This document shows positions 1-8,473 of a DNA stretch of 64,000 bases, piece by piece. A program made the translations under genes and the position numbers. The first letter of the stretch is position 1. Each line of letters opens with the position of its first letter. The stretch is from assembly GCA_944320135.1 (NCBI GenBank), contig CALUGI010000011.1, forward strand, positions 23,466 to 87,465. Reading direction: 5' to 3'. The notes beneath the pieces were generated by a model. That model was given only the letters and a program-made list of their open reading frames with translations. It was not told the DNA's origin and did not search any database. Origin of the DNA: an uncultured Phocaeicola sp. GTDB lineage: Bacteria > Bacteroidota > Bacteroidia > Bacteroidales > Bacteroidaceae.

Positions 1-1
1 G

Positions 2-46
2 GACAAGGAGAAATACAACGCTTTGGAAAAGGAAATGGGCTATTGA
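2..46 (+). CDS. C-terminal fragment of an unidentified protein
   Basis: Only the last 14 codons are inside the window, read in the frame beginning at base 2 and ending at a TGA at 44-46 (...DKEKYNALEKEMGY). The charged tail and the rho-independent terminator about 45 bases downstream support a real gene end. Nothing about function can be inferred from this fragment. Confidence 0.5.
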   Translation, partial: DKEKYNALEKEMGY

Positions 47-91
47 TTTTTGGAATCGCCTGAAAAGAGATTCTGGAAAGAGGCGGAAAGC

Positions 92-140
92 AGCCGCCGT
101 CCTGACAACGAGAAGAAGTCGGGGCGGCGGTTTCTTTTTT
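92..140 (+). terminator. Rho-independent terminator
   Basis: A GC-rich imperfect hairpin (arms about 92-106 and 118-133, 12 of 15 pairs matching) runs directly into a T-rich tract (TTTCTTTTTT). It closes the truncated gene at the left edge. Confidence 0.7.
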
Positions 141-222
141 CCGGAGGCATTTTTATGGAAACGCGCAGGCATTTTTTGCCGGTTTTCGGGGATGGAAATT
201 CCTGTTGTCTCGATTATTTTTG

Positions 223-230
223 TATCTTTA
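223..230 (+). promoter_or_regulatory. Bacteroidetes -7 promoter element for the steroid-reductase operon
   Basis: TATCTTTA differs from the TAnnTTTG consensus at the last base. It lies about 20 nt before the ATG at 252, which favours that ATG over an upstream in-frame codon at 192 that would lie upstream of the predicted transcript. No convincing -33 TTTG is seen at the right distance. Confidence 0.5.
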
Positions 231-251
231 CCCGTTCAAAAAACATGGAAT

Positions 252-1019
252 ATGGACAGCAGCGAATCTTTCAGCCTTTTTTTATGGATTATGTCGGGGA
301 TAGCCCTGGCAGTGTTCATCGCCCTTCGTTTTGTGAAAGCGGGGTACGGCATTTTTCGTACCCCCTCATGGGGAGTTTCTATTGACAGCAAGGCGGCATG
401 GGTGCTGATGGAATCGCCCGTATTTGCGGTGATGCTCGTTCTGTGGGCAAGGAGCGGGGTGGGGTTTGCCATGCCTCAATTCTTGTTTTTCCTGCTTTTC
501 CAGCTCCACTACTTCCAGCGTTCGTTCGTCTTCCCCTTCCTGATGAAAGGAAAAAGCCGAATGCCGGTTTCCATCATGGTGATGGGCATCGTGTTCAACG
601 TCTTGAACGGAGCGATGCAGGCGGGAGGCTTGTTTGTTTTCAACGACGGTATGCCTGCGGGCGTTTCCTGCCTTCTGGAGCCTCACGCCGTGGCAGGACT
701 CGCGCTGTTCTTTGCCGGGATGGGCGTCAACCTCCATTCCGACCATGTGATACGCTGTCTTCGCAAGCCGGGCGACACGAGGCATTACCTCCCTCAAAAG
801 GGGATGTACCGTTACGTCACTTCGGCCAATTACTTCGGGGAGCTGGTGGAATGGACGGGCTTCGCCGTGCTGACCGCTTCGCCTGCGGCGTGGGTGTTCG
901 TATGGTGGACGGCTGCCAATCTGGTTCCCCGCGCTGACGCCATCCATCGCAAGTATCGTGAAGAATTCGGCGAAGAAGCTGTCGGAAGAAGAAAAAGAAT
1001 CATTCCATTTATCTACTGA
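252..1019 (+). CDS. 3-oxo-5-alpha-steroid 4-dehydrogenase family protein (SRD5A-like 5-alpha-reductase)
   Basis: This is a predicted integral membrane enzyme of about 255 residues, reducing the delta-4 double bond of 3-oxo-steroids or bile-acid intermediates with NAD(P)H to give 5-alpha products. Several hydrophobic helices fill the first two thirds. The C-terminal part carries the family hallmarks: NYFGELVEW near residues 193-201, and a terminal stretch with HRKYREEFGEE followed by RRKRIIPFIY, closely resembling the end of eukaryotic 5-alpha-reductases. The start at 252 was chosen because of the -7 element at 223-230. It is 6 bp upstream of an Old-Yellow-Enzyme reductase and then a short-chain dehydrogenase, the trio expected for saturating ring A and reducing the 3-oxo group. 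The exact substrate is inference; the family is clear. Confidence 0.88.
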   Translation: MDSSESFSLFLWIMSGIALAVFIALRFVKAGYGIFRTPSWGVSIDSKAAWVLMESPVFAVMLVLWARSGVGFAMPQFLFFLLFQLHYFQRSFVFPFLMKGKSRMPVSIMVMGIVFNVLNGAMQAGGLFVFNDGMPAGVSCLLEPHAVAGLALFFAGMGVNLHSDHVIRCLRKPGDTRHYLPQKGMYRYVTSANYFGELVEWTGFAVLTASPAAWVFVWWTAANLVPRADAIHRKYREEFGEEAVGRRKRIIPFIY

Positions 1020-1025
1020 AAAAAT

Positions 1026-2270
1026 ATGAAAGACTCGAAACTGTTTACCCCGGTCACTCTCGGCCCGCTGACGCTGCGCAACCGCACTGTCCGTTCGGCT
1101 GCATTCGAAAGCATGTGTCCGGGCAACAAACCTTCGCAGATGCTGCTCGACTATCACCGCTCGGTGGCTGCCGGAGGTGTGGGCATGACCACAGTAGCTT
1201 ACGCCGCCGTCACCCGGAGCGGCCTTTCGTTCGACCGCCAGCTGTGGATGCGTCCGGAAATAGTGCCCGGTTTGCGCAAGCTGACGGATGCCGTCCACGC
1301 CGAAGGCGCGGCAGCGAGCATCCAGCTGGGGCACTGCGGCAACATGTCGCACAAAAGCATCTGCGGTTGTCTGCCTGTGGGCGCCAGCAGCGGCTTCAAC
1401 CTCTATTCACCTACTTTCGTTCGCGGCCTCCGCGCCGACGAACTTCCCGAAATGGCCCGCGCATACGGAGCGTCCGTCAATCTTGCCCGCGAATCCGGAT
1501 TCGATGCCGTGGAGATACATGCCGGACACGGCTACCTCATCAGCCAGTTCCTCTCTCCGTACACCAACCGCCGCAAGGACGAATACGGAGGCTCTCTCCG
1601 CAACCGGATGCGCTTCATGGACATGGTGATGGACGAAGTGATGGAAGCGGCGGGAAGCGACATGGCCGTACTCGTGAAGATGAACATGCGCGACGGCTTC
1701 AAGGGAGGCATGGAGCTGGACGAAACCCTGCAAGTGGCCAAACGTTTGGAGCAGTCGGGGGCGCACGCTATAGTGCTCAGCGGCGGTTTTGTCAGCAAAG
1801 CCCCGATGTACGTGATGCGCGGCGAGATGCCCATACGCTCCATGACCCACTACATGACTTGCTTGTGGCTGAAATACGGAGTGCGCATGGCCGGAAAATG
1901 GATGATACCCGGCATCCGTTTCAAGGAAGCCTATTTCTTGGAAGATGCGCTGAAGTTCCGCAAAGAACTGAAGCTGCCGCTGGTATATGTGGGCGGGCTC
2001 GTTTCGCGGCAAAAGATAGACGAAGTGCTCGACTGCGGCTTCGAAGCCGTACAGATGGGCCGCGCCCTGCTCAACGAGCCGGGATTCGTCAACCGTATGC
2101 GTGCCGAAGAAGACGCCCGCTGCGGATGCAGGCACAGCAACTACTGCATCGCCCGGATGTACTCCGTAGAGATGGCTTGCCACCAGCGCTTGGATGAAGA
2201 ACTTCCTCCGTGTCTGAAAAAAGAAATCGCCCGAATCGAACAACGACAAGCTGCCGATTATGAAGAATAA
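1026..2270 (+). CDS. Short Old-Yellow-Enzyme type NADH:flavin oxidoreductase (candidate 5-beta-reductase)
   Basis: The 414-residue FMN-binding TIM barrel has the classical OYE signature: Q100 and H103 in IQLGHCG, EIHAGHGY at 163-170 with the paired histidines H165/H168, and SPYTNRRKDEYGGS at 177-190. Near the C terminus C366, C368, C374 and C385 form a C-x-C-x5-C-x10-C cluster that could hold an iron-sulfur centre, although its spacing differs from the usual C-x2-C-x3-C-x11-C of dienoyl-CoA reductases. The protein stops there and lacks the C-terminal FAD/NAD domain found in BaiCD and 2,4-dienoyl-CoA reductase (about 640 aa). Between an SRD5A homologue and an SDR, the likely role is reduction of a delta-4-3-oxo steroid or bile acid to the 5-beta product. 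Its stop overlaps the next start by 11 bp. Confidence 0.85.
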   Translation: MKDSKLFTPVTLGPLTLRNRTVRSAAFESMCPGNKPSQMLLDYHRSVAAGGVGMTTVAYAAVTRSGLSFDRQLWMRPEIVPGLRKLTDAVHAEGAAASIQLGHCGNMSHKSICGCLPVGASSGFNLYSPTFVRGLRADELPEMARAYGASVNLARESGFDAVEIHAGHGYLISQFLSPYTNRRKDEYGGSLRNRMRFMDMVMDEVMEAAGSDMAVLVKMNMRDGFKGGMELDETLQVAKRLEQSGAHAIVLSGGFVSKAPMYVMRGEMPIRSMTHYMTCLWLKYGVRMAGKWMIPGIRFKEAYFLEDALKFRKELKLPLVYVGGLVSRQKIDEVLDCGFEAVQMGRALLNEPGFVNRMRAEEDARCGCRHSNYCIARMYSVEMACHQRLDEELPPCLKKEIARIEQRQAADYEE

Positions 2271-3117
2271 TACCGAACCTAAACTGGCTGTCGTCACCGG
2301 CGCCGACGGCGGAATGGGCACTGAGATAACCCGTGCGCTGGCGTTTGCAGGCTATCGTGTCGTCATGGCATGTTGCCGCGTGCAGAAGGCGGAAGAAGTG
2401 CGGCGCAGCCTGCTCCGTGAGCGGAGCGGCCTGCAAATAGAAATCCGCAAGATTGATTTGGCTTCGTTTGCTTCCGTGGCGGCTTTCGCAGACGGAATGC
2501 TGGCCGAGGGCAAGCGTGTAAGTTTGTTGATGAACAATGCGGGAACGATGGAAACCGCCCGGCGAATCACCGAAGACGGACTTGAACGCACGGTAAGCGT
2601 GAACTATGCAGGACATTACCTGCTGACGCGCAAACTCCTGCCGCTGATGGGAGAGGGAAGCCGCATTGTCAATATGGTGTCGTGTACGTATGCTGTGGGG
2701 AGGCTGGACTTCCCCGACTTCTTCACCCAAGGGAAGAAGGGGAGCTTCTGGCGCATCCCTATCTACAGCAACACCAAACTGGCGTTGACGCTCTTCACAA
2801 TCTACTTGGCCGCCCGCGTCCGCGAACGCGGGATTGCGGTCAATGCGGCCGACCCCGGCATCGTGTCTACGGATATCATCACCATGCACGCATGGTTCGA
2901 CCCGCTGACCGACATCTTTTTCCGGCCTTTTATCCGCACGCCGCTGCAAGGTGCAGACACGGCCATCCACCTGTTACTGGACAAAGAGGCGGGGCAACGG
3001 ACAGGCACGCTCAACGCAAACCGCCGTCCGAAGCCGCTTTCCGAGAAATACGTGCAGCATCCGCAGATGGAAGAGCTGTGGCAAAGGACGGAAGACATCG
3101 TAAAGCGGTGGCTGTGA
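2260..3117 (+). CDS. Short-chain dehydrogenase/reductase (candidate 3-beta-hydroxysteroid dehydrogenase)
   Basis: A classical SDR of 285 residues: dinucleotide motif TGADGGMG at 13-20, NNAG at 92-95, catalytic Ser141, and YSNTK at 169-173 giving Tyr169 and Lys173, then a PG motif near 199. Overall pattern resembles retinol-dehydrogenase-like SDRs. It overlaps the upstream OYE gene by 11 bp, so translation is probably coupled. As third gene after a 5-alpha-reductase and an OYE reductase, it most plausibly interconverts a 3-oxo and a 3-hydroxy group on the same steroid or bile acid. Stereochemistry (3-beta or 3-alpha) cannot be read from sequence. It ends 2 bp from the convergent NhaC gene. Confidence 0.85.
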   Translation: MKNNTEPKLAVVTGADGGMGTEITRALAFAGYRVVMACCRVQKAEEVRRSLLRERSGLQIEIRKIDLASFASVAAFADGMLAEGKRVSLLMNNAGTMETARRITEDGLERTVSVNYAGHYLLTRKLLPLMGEGSRIVNMVSCTYAVGRLDFPDFFTQGKKGSFWRIPIYSNTKLALTLFTIYLAARVRERGIAVNAADPGIVSTDIITMHAWFDPLTDIFFRPFIRTPLQGADTAIHLLLDKEAGQRTGTLNANRRPKPLSEKYVQHPQMEELWQRTEDIVKRWL

Positions 3118-3119
3118 CG

Positions 3120-4424
3120 CTACGAATAACGCTTCGGATAGCGGAACAGGATGCTCAGCAGGACGGCAGCGCCTAAAGCCATCGGGTAGTACAAATAGCA
3201 GATGATGCTGAGAGGGGACAATTGCGTCAGGCTTGCGGCGATGAGCATTTGCGCGCCGTATGGGATGATGCCCTGCACCACGCACGAAAACGTGTCGAGG
3301 ATGCTGGCGCTCTTCCGCTTGTCCACTTTGTATTGCTCGGCTATGTCGTTGGCCAAAGGCCCTACGGTAATGATGGCGATGGTGTTGTTGGCAGTGCATA
3401 CGTTGGCTAAGCTGACCAATGCGGCGATGCTCAGTTCGGCGCCCCGCTTGCTTTTGATGCGTTGCGTGAGCCGACAGAGAATATAGTCGATGCCTCCGTT
3501 GAAGCGAATCATTTCGAGCATACCTCCCGCCATGAGGGTGACAACAATCAGTTCGCCCATGCCGATGATGCCTTCTCCCATGCTTCCGAACCATCCGAAG
3601 ACATCGAAACTGCCGCAGGCCATGCCTATAACGCCTGTCGACAGAAGACCGAGCGCCAGCACCAACATCACGTTCATCCCGGCGATGGCCGTGCCGAGCA
3701 CGATGACGTAAGGAATCACCTTCACCCATTCCACCGTACCGGCTGGTTGGGCCGCATCGATATGGCTGCCATATATGACATAATAAACGAGCACGCCCGC
3801 TGCCGCCGGAATCGCTATCAGGAAGTTGGCCCGGAACTTGTCGCGCATGACGCATCCCTGCGTGCGCGTGGCGGCGATGGTGGTGTCGGAGATGAACGAA
3901 AGGTTGTCGCCGAAGAATGCGCCTCCCACTACGACGGCCGTCATGAACGTCACGCTCACGTCGGCCTTTGCCGCAATGCCGGCAGCTACGGGCACAAGCG
4001 CAACGATGGTGCCCACGGAGGTGCCGATGGAAAGCGAGATGAAGCACGAGGCAAGAAACACGCCCGCCAGCAGCAGGTTGCCGGGCAGGAGCTGCATGGC
4101 GAGGTTTACCGTGGCGTCGATGGCCCCCATCGACTTGGCCGATTCCGCGAAGGCTCCCGCCATAATGAATATCCATATCATCAGCATGACGTTCTTGTTG
4201 GCCGCTCCGCCGGAGTATTGGATGAGCCGGTCGTTCAGGCTCAGCCCTTTGGTGACGGCTATCGCATAGGCGGAGGCTGCCATGAAAGCCACCGTGATGG
4301 GCACCTTGTAGAAGTCGCCTACAATAATCGAAGTGACGAGATACATGCACAGAAACACCGCAAGCGGGCTTAACGCCCATGCGCTCGGCTTGGTGGCGAT
4401 AGGGGTGAGTTTGTTGGAATCCAT
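3120..4424 (-). CDS. Na+/H+ antiporter, NhaC family
   Basis: A 434-residue polytopic membrane protein with about 11-12 hydrophobic segments. The NhaC-type signature is visible around GGAFFGDNLSFISDTTIAA and TQGCVMRDKFRANF in the middle of the protein. It should exchange external protons for internal sodium or a related cation or solute at the inner membrane. The gene is monocistronic: its own -7 element lies about 30 nt upstream and the neighbour on the left is convergent. Some NhaC-family members carry other substrates (malate/lactate, tyrosine), so the ion specificity is a family-level guess. Confidence 0.85.
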   Translation of the reverse strand: MDSNKLTPIATKPSAWALSPLAVFLCMYLVTSIIVGDFYKVPITVAFMAASAYAIAVTKGLSLNDRLIQYSGGAANKNVMLMIWIFIMAGAFAESAKSMGAIDATVNLAMQLLPGNLLLAGVFLASCFISLSIGTSVGTIVALVPVAAGIAAKADVSVTFMTAVVVGGAFFGDNLSFISDTTIAATRTQGCVMRDKFRANFLIAIPAAAGVLVYYVIYGSHIDAAQPAGTVEWVKVIPYVIVLGTAIAGMNVMLVLALGLLSTGVIGMACGSFDVFGWFGSMGEGIIGMGELIVVTLMAGGMLEMIRFNGGIDYILCRLTQRIKSKRGAELSIAALVSLANVCTANNTIAIITVGPLANDIAEQYKVDKRKSASILDTFSCVVQGIIPYGAQMLIAASLTQLSPLSIICYLYYPMALGAAVLLSILFRYPKRYS

Positions 4425-4452
4425 GTTTTGAGTGTGTAAAATAATGCGGCGG

Positions 4453-4460
4453 CAAATATA
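4453..4460 (-). promoter_or_regulatory. -7 promoter element for the NhaC gene
   Basis: On the minus strand this reads TATATTTG, a perfect TAnnTTTG, 28 nt upstream of the ATG at 4424. No clear -33 TTTG was found. Confidence 0.6.
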
Positions 4461-4462
4461 CG

Positions 4463-4496
4463 AAAAAACGGGCGGCTGTTCTGCATCGGCCGCCCG
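4463..4496 (-). terminator. Terminator of the uxaA transcript
   Basis: An 8-bp perfect stem CGGGCGGC/GCCGCCCG with a 12-nt loop is followed on the minus strand by six Ts. It lies just past the uxaA stop and upstream of the NhaC promoter. Confidence 0.85.
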
Positions 4497-4548
4497 CTTG
4501 TTTTGTTTGAAACGCCCGCCTTTTCGTCCGGACGTCTTGCGGAACGAT

Positions 4549-6042
4549 TTACAGCGTCACCCCGTTTTTGAAAATGGCGATTTCGCGGTAGCCCTTCTTT
4601 TCGTTGTTTGTGCGCTCTCCGCTCGCCACTTTGACCACATATTCGATGAACCTCCTGCAAGTGACGTCCATCGGTTCGTCTTCTACAATCACCCCTGCAT
4701 TGAAGTCAATCCACCCCGGCTTATGAGCTGCCAGGTTCGAGTTGGTAGACACCTTCATGGTGGGCACATACGTGCCGAAAGGAGTGCCTCGTCCGGTGGT
4801 GAACAGCACTAAATGGCATCCGCACGAAGCCAGCGCTGTGGCCGCCACCAAGTCGTTTCCCGGAGCCGAAAGAAGGTTCAGCCCTTTCCCTTGCAGGCGT
4901 TCGCCGTAGGCCATCACTCCCGTCACGTAGCTCTTGCCGCACTTCTGCGTACACCCTAACGCCTTTTCTTCCAGCGTGGAGATGCCTCCCGCCTTGTTTC
5001 CCGGCGAAGGATTCTCGCCCACAGGCTCTCCGTGCGACAGGAAGTACTCTTTAAAGTCGTTGATCAGCCGGACTGTCTTGCCGAACAGTTCGGGAGTCTT
5101 GCAGCGGTTCATCAGAATGGTTTCGGCCCCGAACATTTCCGGCACTTCCGTCAGCACGGACGTGCCTCCCTGAGCAATCAGGAAGTCGGAGAACATGCCC
5201 AGCAGCGGATTGGCCGTGATGCCCGAAAAGCCGTCGGAGCCGCCGCACTTCAGTCCCACGCGCAGCTCCGAAAGCGGAATGTCTTCCCGCTTGTCTTCGA
5301 CGCACTTGGCGTAAAGCTCCCGAAGGATTTTCATCCCTTCCTCATATTCGTCATCCACCTTCTGGGCCACCATGAACCGGATGCGCTCTTCGTCGTGCGG
5401 GCCGACGAACTCGCGGAAGATGTCCGGCTGGTTGTTTTCGCATCCCAATCCCACCACTAACACGGCTCCGGTATTGGGGTGGAGCACCATGTCGCGCAAG
5501 ATTTTTTTCGTGTTCTCATGGTCTTCGCCCAGCTGCGAACATCCGTAATTGTGCGGGAAGGCTACGATGGCGTCCACGCCCTCCCCTCCGTTCGTTTCCC
5601 GGCGCAGCCCTTCCGCCAGCTGGTTGGCGATGCCATTCACGCAGCCCACCGTTGGGATAATCCATATCTCGTTCCGTATGCCTGCGTCGCCGTTCTTGCG
5701 CCTGTATCCCTTGAAAGTCAGGTGTTCTTCGGGGATGTCGAGCGATACTGTCACGGGGTTGTACGTATAGTCCAGCAGTCCCGCCAGATTTGTCTTGATT
5801 TCTTTCTCGCAAACCCAGCTTCCTTGCGGCACGTCCTGGTTGACGTGTCCGATGGGGTAGCCGTATTTGATTACGTTTTCCCCTTCCTTGAAGTCTTTGA
5901 GCGTCACCTTATGGCCGGCCGGCACGTCCGTTTTCAGCGTGATGCGCCGTCCGTCCACTTGAATTTCGTCTCCCGCACGAAGGGGAGAGATGGCCACGGC
6001 CACATTGTCGGCCGGATTGATTTTCAAATAAGCAGTTTTCAT
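4549..6042 (-). CDS. uxaA: Altronate dehydratase (UxaA family)
   Basis: At 497 residues it has the length of full UxaA. An N-terminal SAF-type domain (about 1-75) is followed by the catalytic region from about residue 110, with the family motifs NYGCSQLGEDHENT (165-178), GLGCENNQ (198-205) and CGGSDGFSGITANPLLG (266-282). The enzyme dehydrates D-altronate to 2-keto-3-deoxygluconate in galacturonate breakdown, using a divalent metal in the cytoplasm. Its ATG overlaps the stop of the upstream LacI gene by one base (TAATG), so the two are translationally linked. The next two steps, kdgK and eda, are transcribed divergently from the far side of the regulator, which supports the assignment. Confidence 0.93.
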   Translation of the reverse strand: MKTAYLKINPADNVAVAISPLRAGDEIQVDGRRITLKTDVPAGHKVTLKDFKEGENVIKYGYPIGHVNQDVPQGSWVCEKEIKTNLAGLLDYTYNPVTVSLDIPEEHLTFKGYRRKNGDAGIRNEIWIIPTVGCVNGIANQLAEGLRRETNGGEGVDAIVAFPHNYGCSQLGEDHENTKKILRDMVLHPNTGAVLVVGLGCENNQPDIFREFVGPHDEERIRFMVAQKVDDEYEEGMKILRELYAKCVEDKREDIPLSELRVGLKCGGSDGFSGITANPLLGMFSDFLIAQGGTSVLTEVPEMFGAETILMNRCKTPELFGKTVRLINDFKEYFLSHGEPVGENPSPGNKAGGISTLEEKALGCTQKCGKSYVTGVMAYGERLQGKGLNLLSAPGNDLVAATALASCGCHLVLFTTGRGTPFGTYVPTMKVSTNSNLAAHKPGWIDFNAGVIVEDEPMDVTCRRFIEYVVKVASGERTNNEKKGYREIAIFKNGVTL

Positions 6043-7139
6043 TATGATAGAATTGTTGTTGATTGTTCGCAGACGTGTGCGTCAAAATAAAAATCAATGT
6101 TGTCTTCCGCAATCAAGTTGATTGGCATATAGTTGCAAGACTTCACTTTCTTTTTCAGTATGAGGTGGTTGCACAGGCATTCTATGCTGTTGTATCCTTG
6201 GACGGTGGGCTGCTGGGCAATGATGAAGTCGATAGTTCCGGCTTTCAGGCAGGCTATGTTCCGCCGCAGGAGGTCGTAACCCATCAGGTGGAAGTCCTTT
6301 CGTCCGTGTTTCAGCATGTACTCTCCGACAAGATACGCCTTCGAGTTGAACGTGATGCCGCAGTTTATATGCGGATGCGCCCTGAAAAACTCGTCGAGCA
6401 GCATCTCGTCCTGTCCCGGCTGCTTGACGTAAAGGTTCAGTTCGCGCATCTTCATGTCGGGACAATGCTTCTTCATATACTCATAGAAGCCTTCTTCGCG
6501 GTGAAGCTGCTGGTTCGAGCCGAGCCTCCCTTCGTAGATTTGGCGGAAAAGCACGATTTCGCGGCTTCCCTGCGCCAGCAGATGCAGGATGCGCGCGGCG
6601 AAATAGCCGCTTTTTCGGGCGTGTTGTCCGTAGAACGCCAAAGGAGACAGTCGGGGAATGTTGGAGTCTATAAATATATAAGGTGTATCCGATTGCCGCA
6701 GCTTGCCTACGAAACGCGAAGTTTCCTCTTCGATGGTAGGCGCAAGCACCACCCCGTCCGCCCCCGACTCAAGCAGGCGGTTTCCCGTTTCCACGAACGA
6801 ACCGAACTCGTACTGGTCGTAATAGAAGGTGTTCAGGGAAATATGGAAGTCGGAAAACGCGCTGACAGCCTGAAACATGCCGCTTTCCACGTCATCCCAG
6901 TAGTCTTCCTTGGAGTGCGAGGGCAGCAGGCAGGCGAAATTGTACTTCTTGTTCGATGCCAGCGCGCTGGCATACATGTTGGGCTGGTAATTGAGCTGCT
7001 GCAAGATTTCCTCCACTTTCCTCCGGCTTGCGGGCGACACGCCCGAACGCGAATGCAGCACGCGGTCGACCGTTCCGACGGACACTCCCGCCAGCTGTGC
7101 GATGTCTTTTATTCTGATTCGATCATGCTGTTTTTCCAT
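6042..7139 (-). CDS. LacI-family regulator of hexuronate genes
   Basis: The 365-residue protein has a LacI helix-turn-helix at the N terminus (IKDIAQLAGVSVGTVDRVLH, about residues 9-28, with hinge helix to about 60) and a periplasmic-binding-protein-like sensor domain over the rest. It is co-transcribed with uxaA and divergent from kdgK-eda, which suggests it senses an intermediate such as KDG or a uronate. Candidate operators are the palindromes between the divergent genes. VGTVDRVL resembles the DNA-reading helix of uronate or fructuronate regulators in this phylum, but I cannot assign the effector. Confidence 0.9.
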   Translation of the reverse strand: MEKQHDRIRIKDIAQLAGVSVGTVDRVLHSRSGVSPASRRKVEEILQQLNYQPNMYASALASNKKYNFACLLPSHSKEDYWDDVESGMFQAVSAFSDFHISLNTFYYDQYEFGSFVETGNRLLESGADGVVLAPTIEEETSRFVGKLRQSDTPYIFIDSNIPRLSPLAFYGQHARKSGYFAARILHLLAQGSREIVLFRQIYEGRLGSNQQLHREEGFYEYMKKHCPDMKMRELNLYVKQPGQDEMLLDEFFRAHPHINCGITFNSKAYLVGEYMLKHGRKDFHLMGYDLLRRNIACLKAGTIDFIIAQQPTVQGYNSIECLCNHLILKKKVKSCNYMPINLIAEDNIDFYFDAHVCEQSTTILS

Positions 7140-7182
7140 ATTCGTGTTTTTTGTTGGACGCAGCGCGGACCCAGCGTAAACG

Positions 7183-7248
7183 TCGGGACGTTTTCTTAAA
7201 ACGCCGAGGCGTTTGCTCCGGAACGTCCCGATATTTTTCGGAACGTCC
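7183..7248. promoter_or_regulatory. Cluster of inverted and direct repeats in the divergent uxaA/kdgK control region
   Basis: TCGGGACGTT at 7183-7192 is the exact reverse complement of AACGTCCCGA at 7222-7231. AACGTCC recurs at 7242-7248, exactly 20 bp on (about two helical turns). Between them is a second dyad, AAACGCC-GA-GGCGTTT, at 7198-7213. These are good candidates for regulator-binding sites upstream of the LacI gene, although paired stems could also form in RNA. Confidence 0.5.
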
Positions 7249-7294
7249 GCTCATTTCGTAAAAAATTTTTTATCGATACAAATATATTGCTTTT

Positions 7295-7325
7295 TTTGTT
7301 ATTTAGAAAATAAATCGTACCTTTG
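7295..7325 (+). promoter_or_regulatory. Promoter of kdgK-eda with operator-like dyad
   Basis: This is a textbook Bacteroidetes promoter: TTTG at 7295-7298, 19 nt, TACCTTTG at 7318-7325. A near-palindrome TGTGT-GCGT-ACACA with the central CG typical of LacI operators covers 7324-7337, that is the -7 element and the probable transcription start, so bound repressor would block initiation. Confidence 0.8.
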
Positions 7326-7416
7326 TGTGCGTACACAGAAAGGATATTGTTTGCAAGCCTGCTGTGGGCATGAAAACGGGAAACTTTAATTATTCAACAA
7401 GCATAAACGAATTACA

Positions 7417-8439
7417 ATGGGAAAAATTGTTACTTTAGGCGAGATCATGTTGAGATTGTCCACTCCGGGCAATACTCGTTTTGTTCAGTCAGACAACTTC
7501 GATGTAGTGTACGGCGGAGGCGAGGCAAATGTAGCCGTCAGCTGCGCCAACTATGGGCACGATGCCTATTTCGTGACCAAACTGCCGAAACATGAAATTG
7601 GACAATCCGCCCTCAATGCGCTGCGCAAGTATGGCGTGAAGACCGACTTCATCGCACGCGGCGGCGACCGTCTGGGTATCTATTACCTCGAAACAGGTGC
7701 TTCCATGCGTCCGAGCAAGGTGATTTACGACCGTGCCCACTCTTCTATCGCCGAAGCTGATCCTTCTGACTTCGACTTTGACGCAATCATGGAAGGGGCC
7801 GACTGGTTCCATTGGTCGGGCATCACTCCCGCCATCTCCGACAAGGCTGCAGAACTGACGAAACTGGCATGTGAAGCTGCCAAGCGTCACGGAGTAACTG
7901 TGTCGGTCGACTTGAACTTCCGCAAGAAACTTTGGACGAAAGAAAAGGCGCAATCCATCATGCGCCCGCTGATGCAGTATGTAGACGTGTGCATCGGAAA
8001 CGAAGAAGATGCCGAACTTTGCCTTGGATTCAAGCCGGACGCTGACGTGGAAGGCGGAAAGACCGATGCAGAAGGCTACAAGGGCATCTTCACGGCTATG
8101 GCCAAGGAATTCGGATTCAAGTACGTGATTTCTACGTTGCGCGAATCGTTCTCCGCCACTCACAACGGCTGGAAGGCAATGATTTACAACGGCGAAGAAT
8201 TCTATACCTCGAAACGTTACGACATCAACCCGATTATCGACCGCGTGGGCGGCGGCGACTCGTTCTCAGGCGGTATCATTCACGGATTGCTGACGAAGCC
8301 GACACAGGGCGAAGCGTTGGAGTTTGCCGTAGCAGCTTCCGCATTGAAGCATACCATCAACGGCGACTTCAACTTGGTTTCCGTGGAAGAAGTGGAAGCC
8401 TTGGCCGGCGGCGACGCAAGCGGACGAGTTCAACGATAA
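7417..8439 (+). CDS. kdgK: 2-dehydro-3-deoxygluconokinase (PfkB family)
   Basis: The 340-residue protein has the PfkB fold. The N-terminal motif [15 protein letters not shown] starts at residue 33. The C-terminal anion-hole motif DRVGGGDSF is at 275-283 with catalytic Asp281. It phosphorylates 2-keto-3-deoxygluconate with ATP to KDPG. Position between uxaA (upstream step) and eda (34 bp downstream, next step) makes KDG the expected substrate over other PfkB sugars. Transcription from the consensus promoter at 7295-7325 leaves a leader of roughly 85 nt. Confidence 0.93.
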   Translation: MGKIVTLGEIMLRLSTPGNTRFVQSDNFDVVYGGGEANVAVSCANYGHDAYFVTKLPKHEIGQSALNALRKYGVKTDFIARGGDRLGIYYLETGASMRPSKVIYDRAHSSIAEADPSDFDFDAIMEGADWFHWSGITPAISDKAAELTKLACEAAKRHGVTVSVDLNFRKKLWTKEKAQSIMRPLMQYVDVCIGNEEDAELCLGFKPDADVEGGKTDAEGYKGIFTAMAKEFGFKYVISTLRESFSATHNGWKAMIYNGEEFYTSKRYDINPIIDRVGGGDSFSGGIIHGLLTKPTQGEALEFAVAASALKHTINGDFNLVSVEEVEALAGGDASGRVQR

Positions 8440-8473
8440 ACGATTACCTCACACAAATATTCAAACAAGCAAG

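Noticed and set aside
366-1352. Long minus-strand frame of about 328 codons opposite the reductase genes
   Set aside because: Antisense to two well-supported genes, His/Arg-rich composition typical of a shadow frame, no family similarity.
3462-4373. Plus-strand frame of about 300 codons opposite the NhaC gene
   Set aside because: Antisense to a clear antiporter; His/Asp-rich and without motifs.
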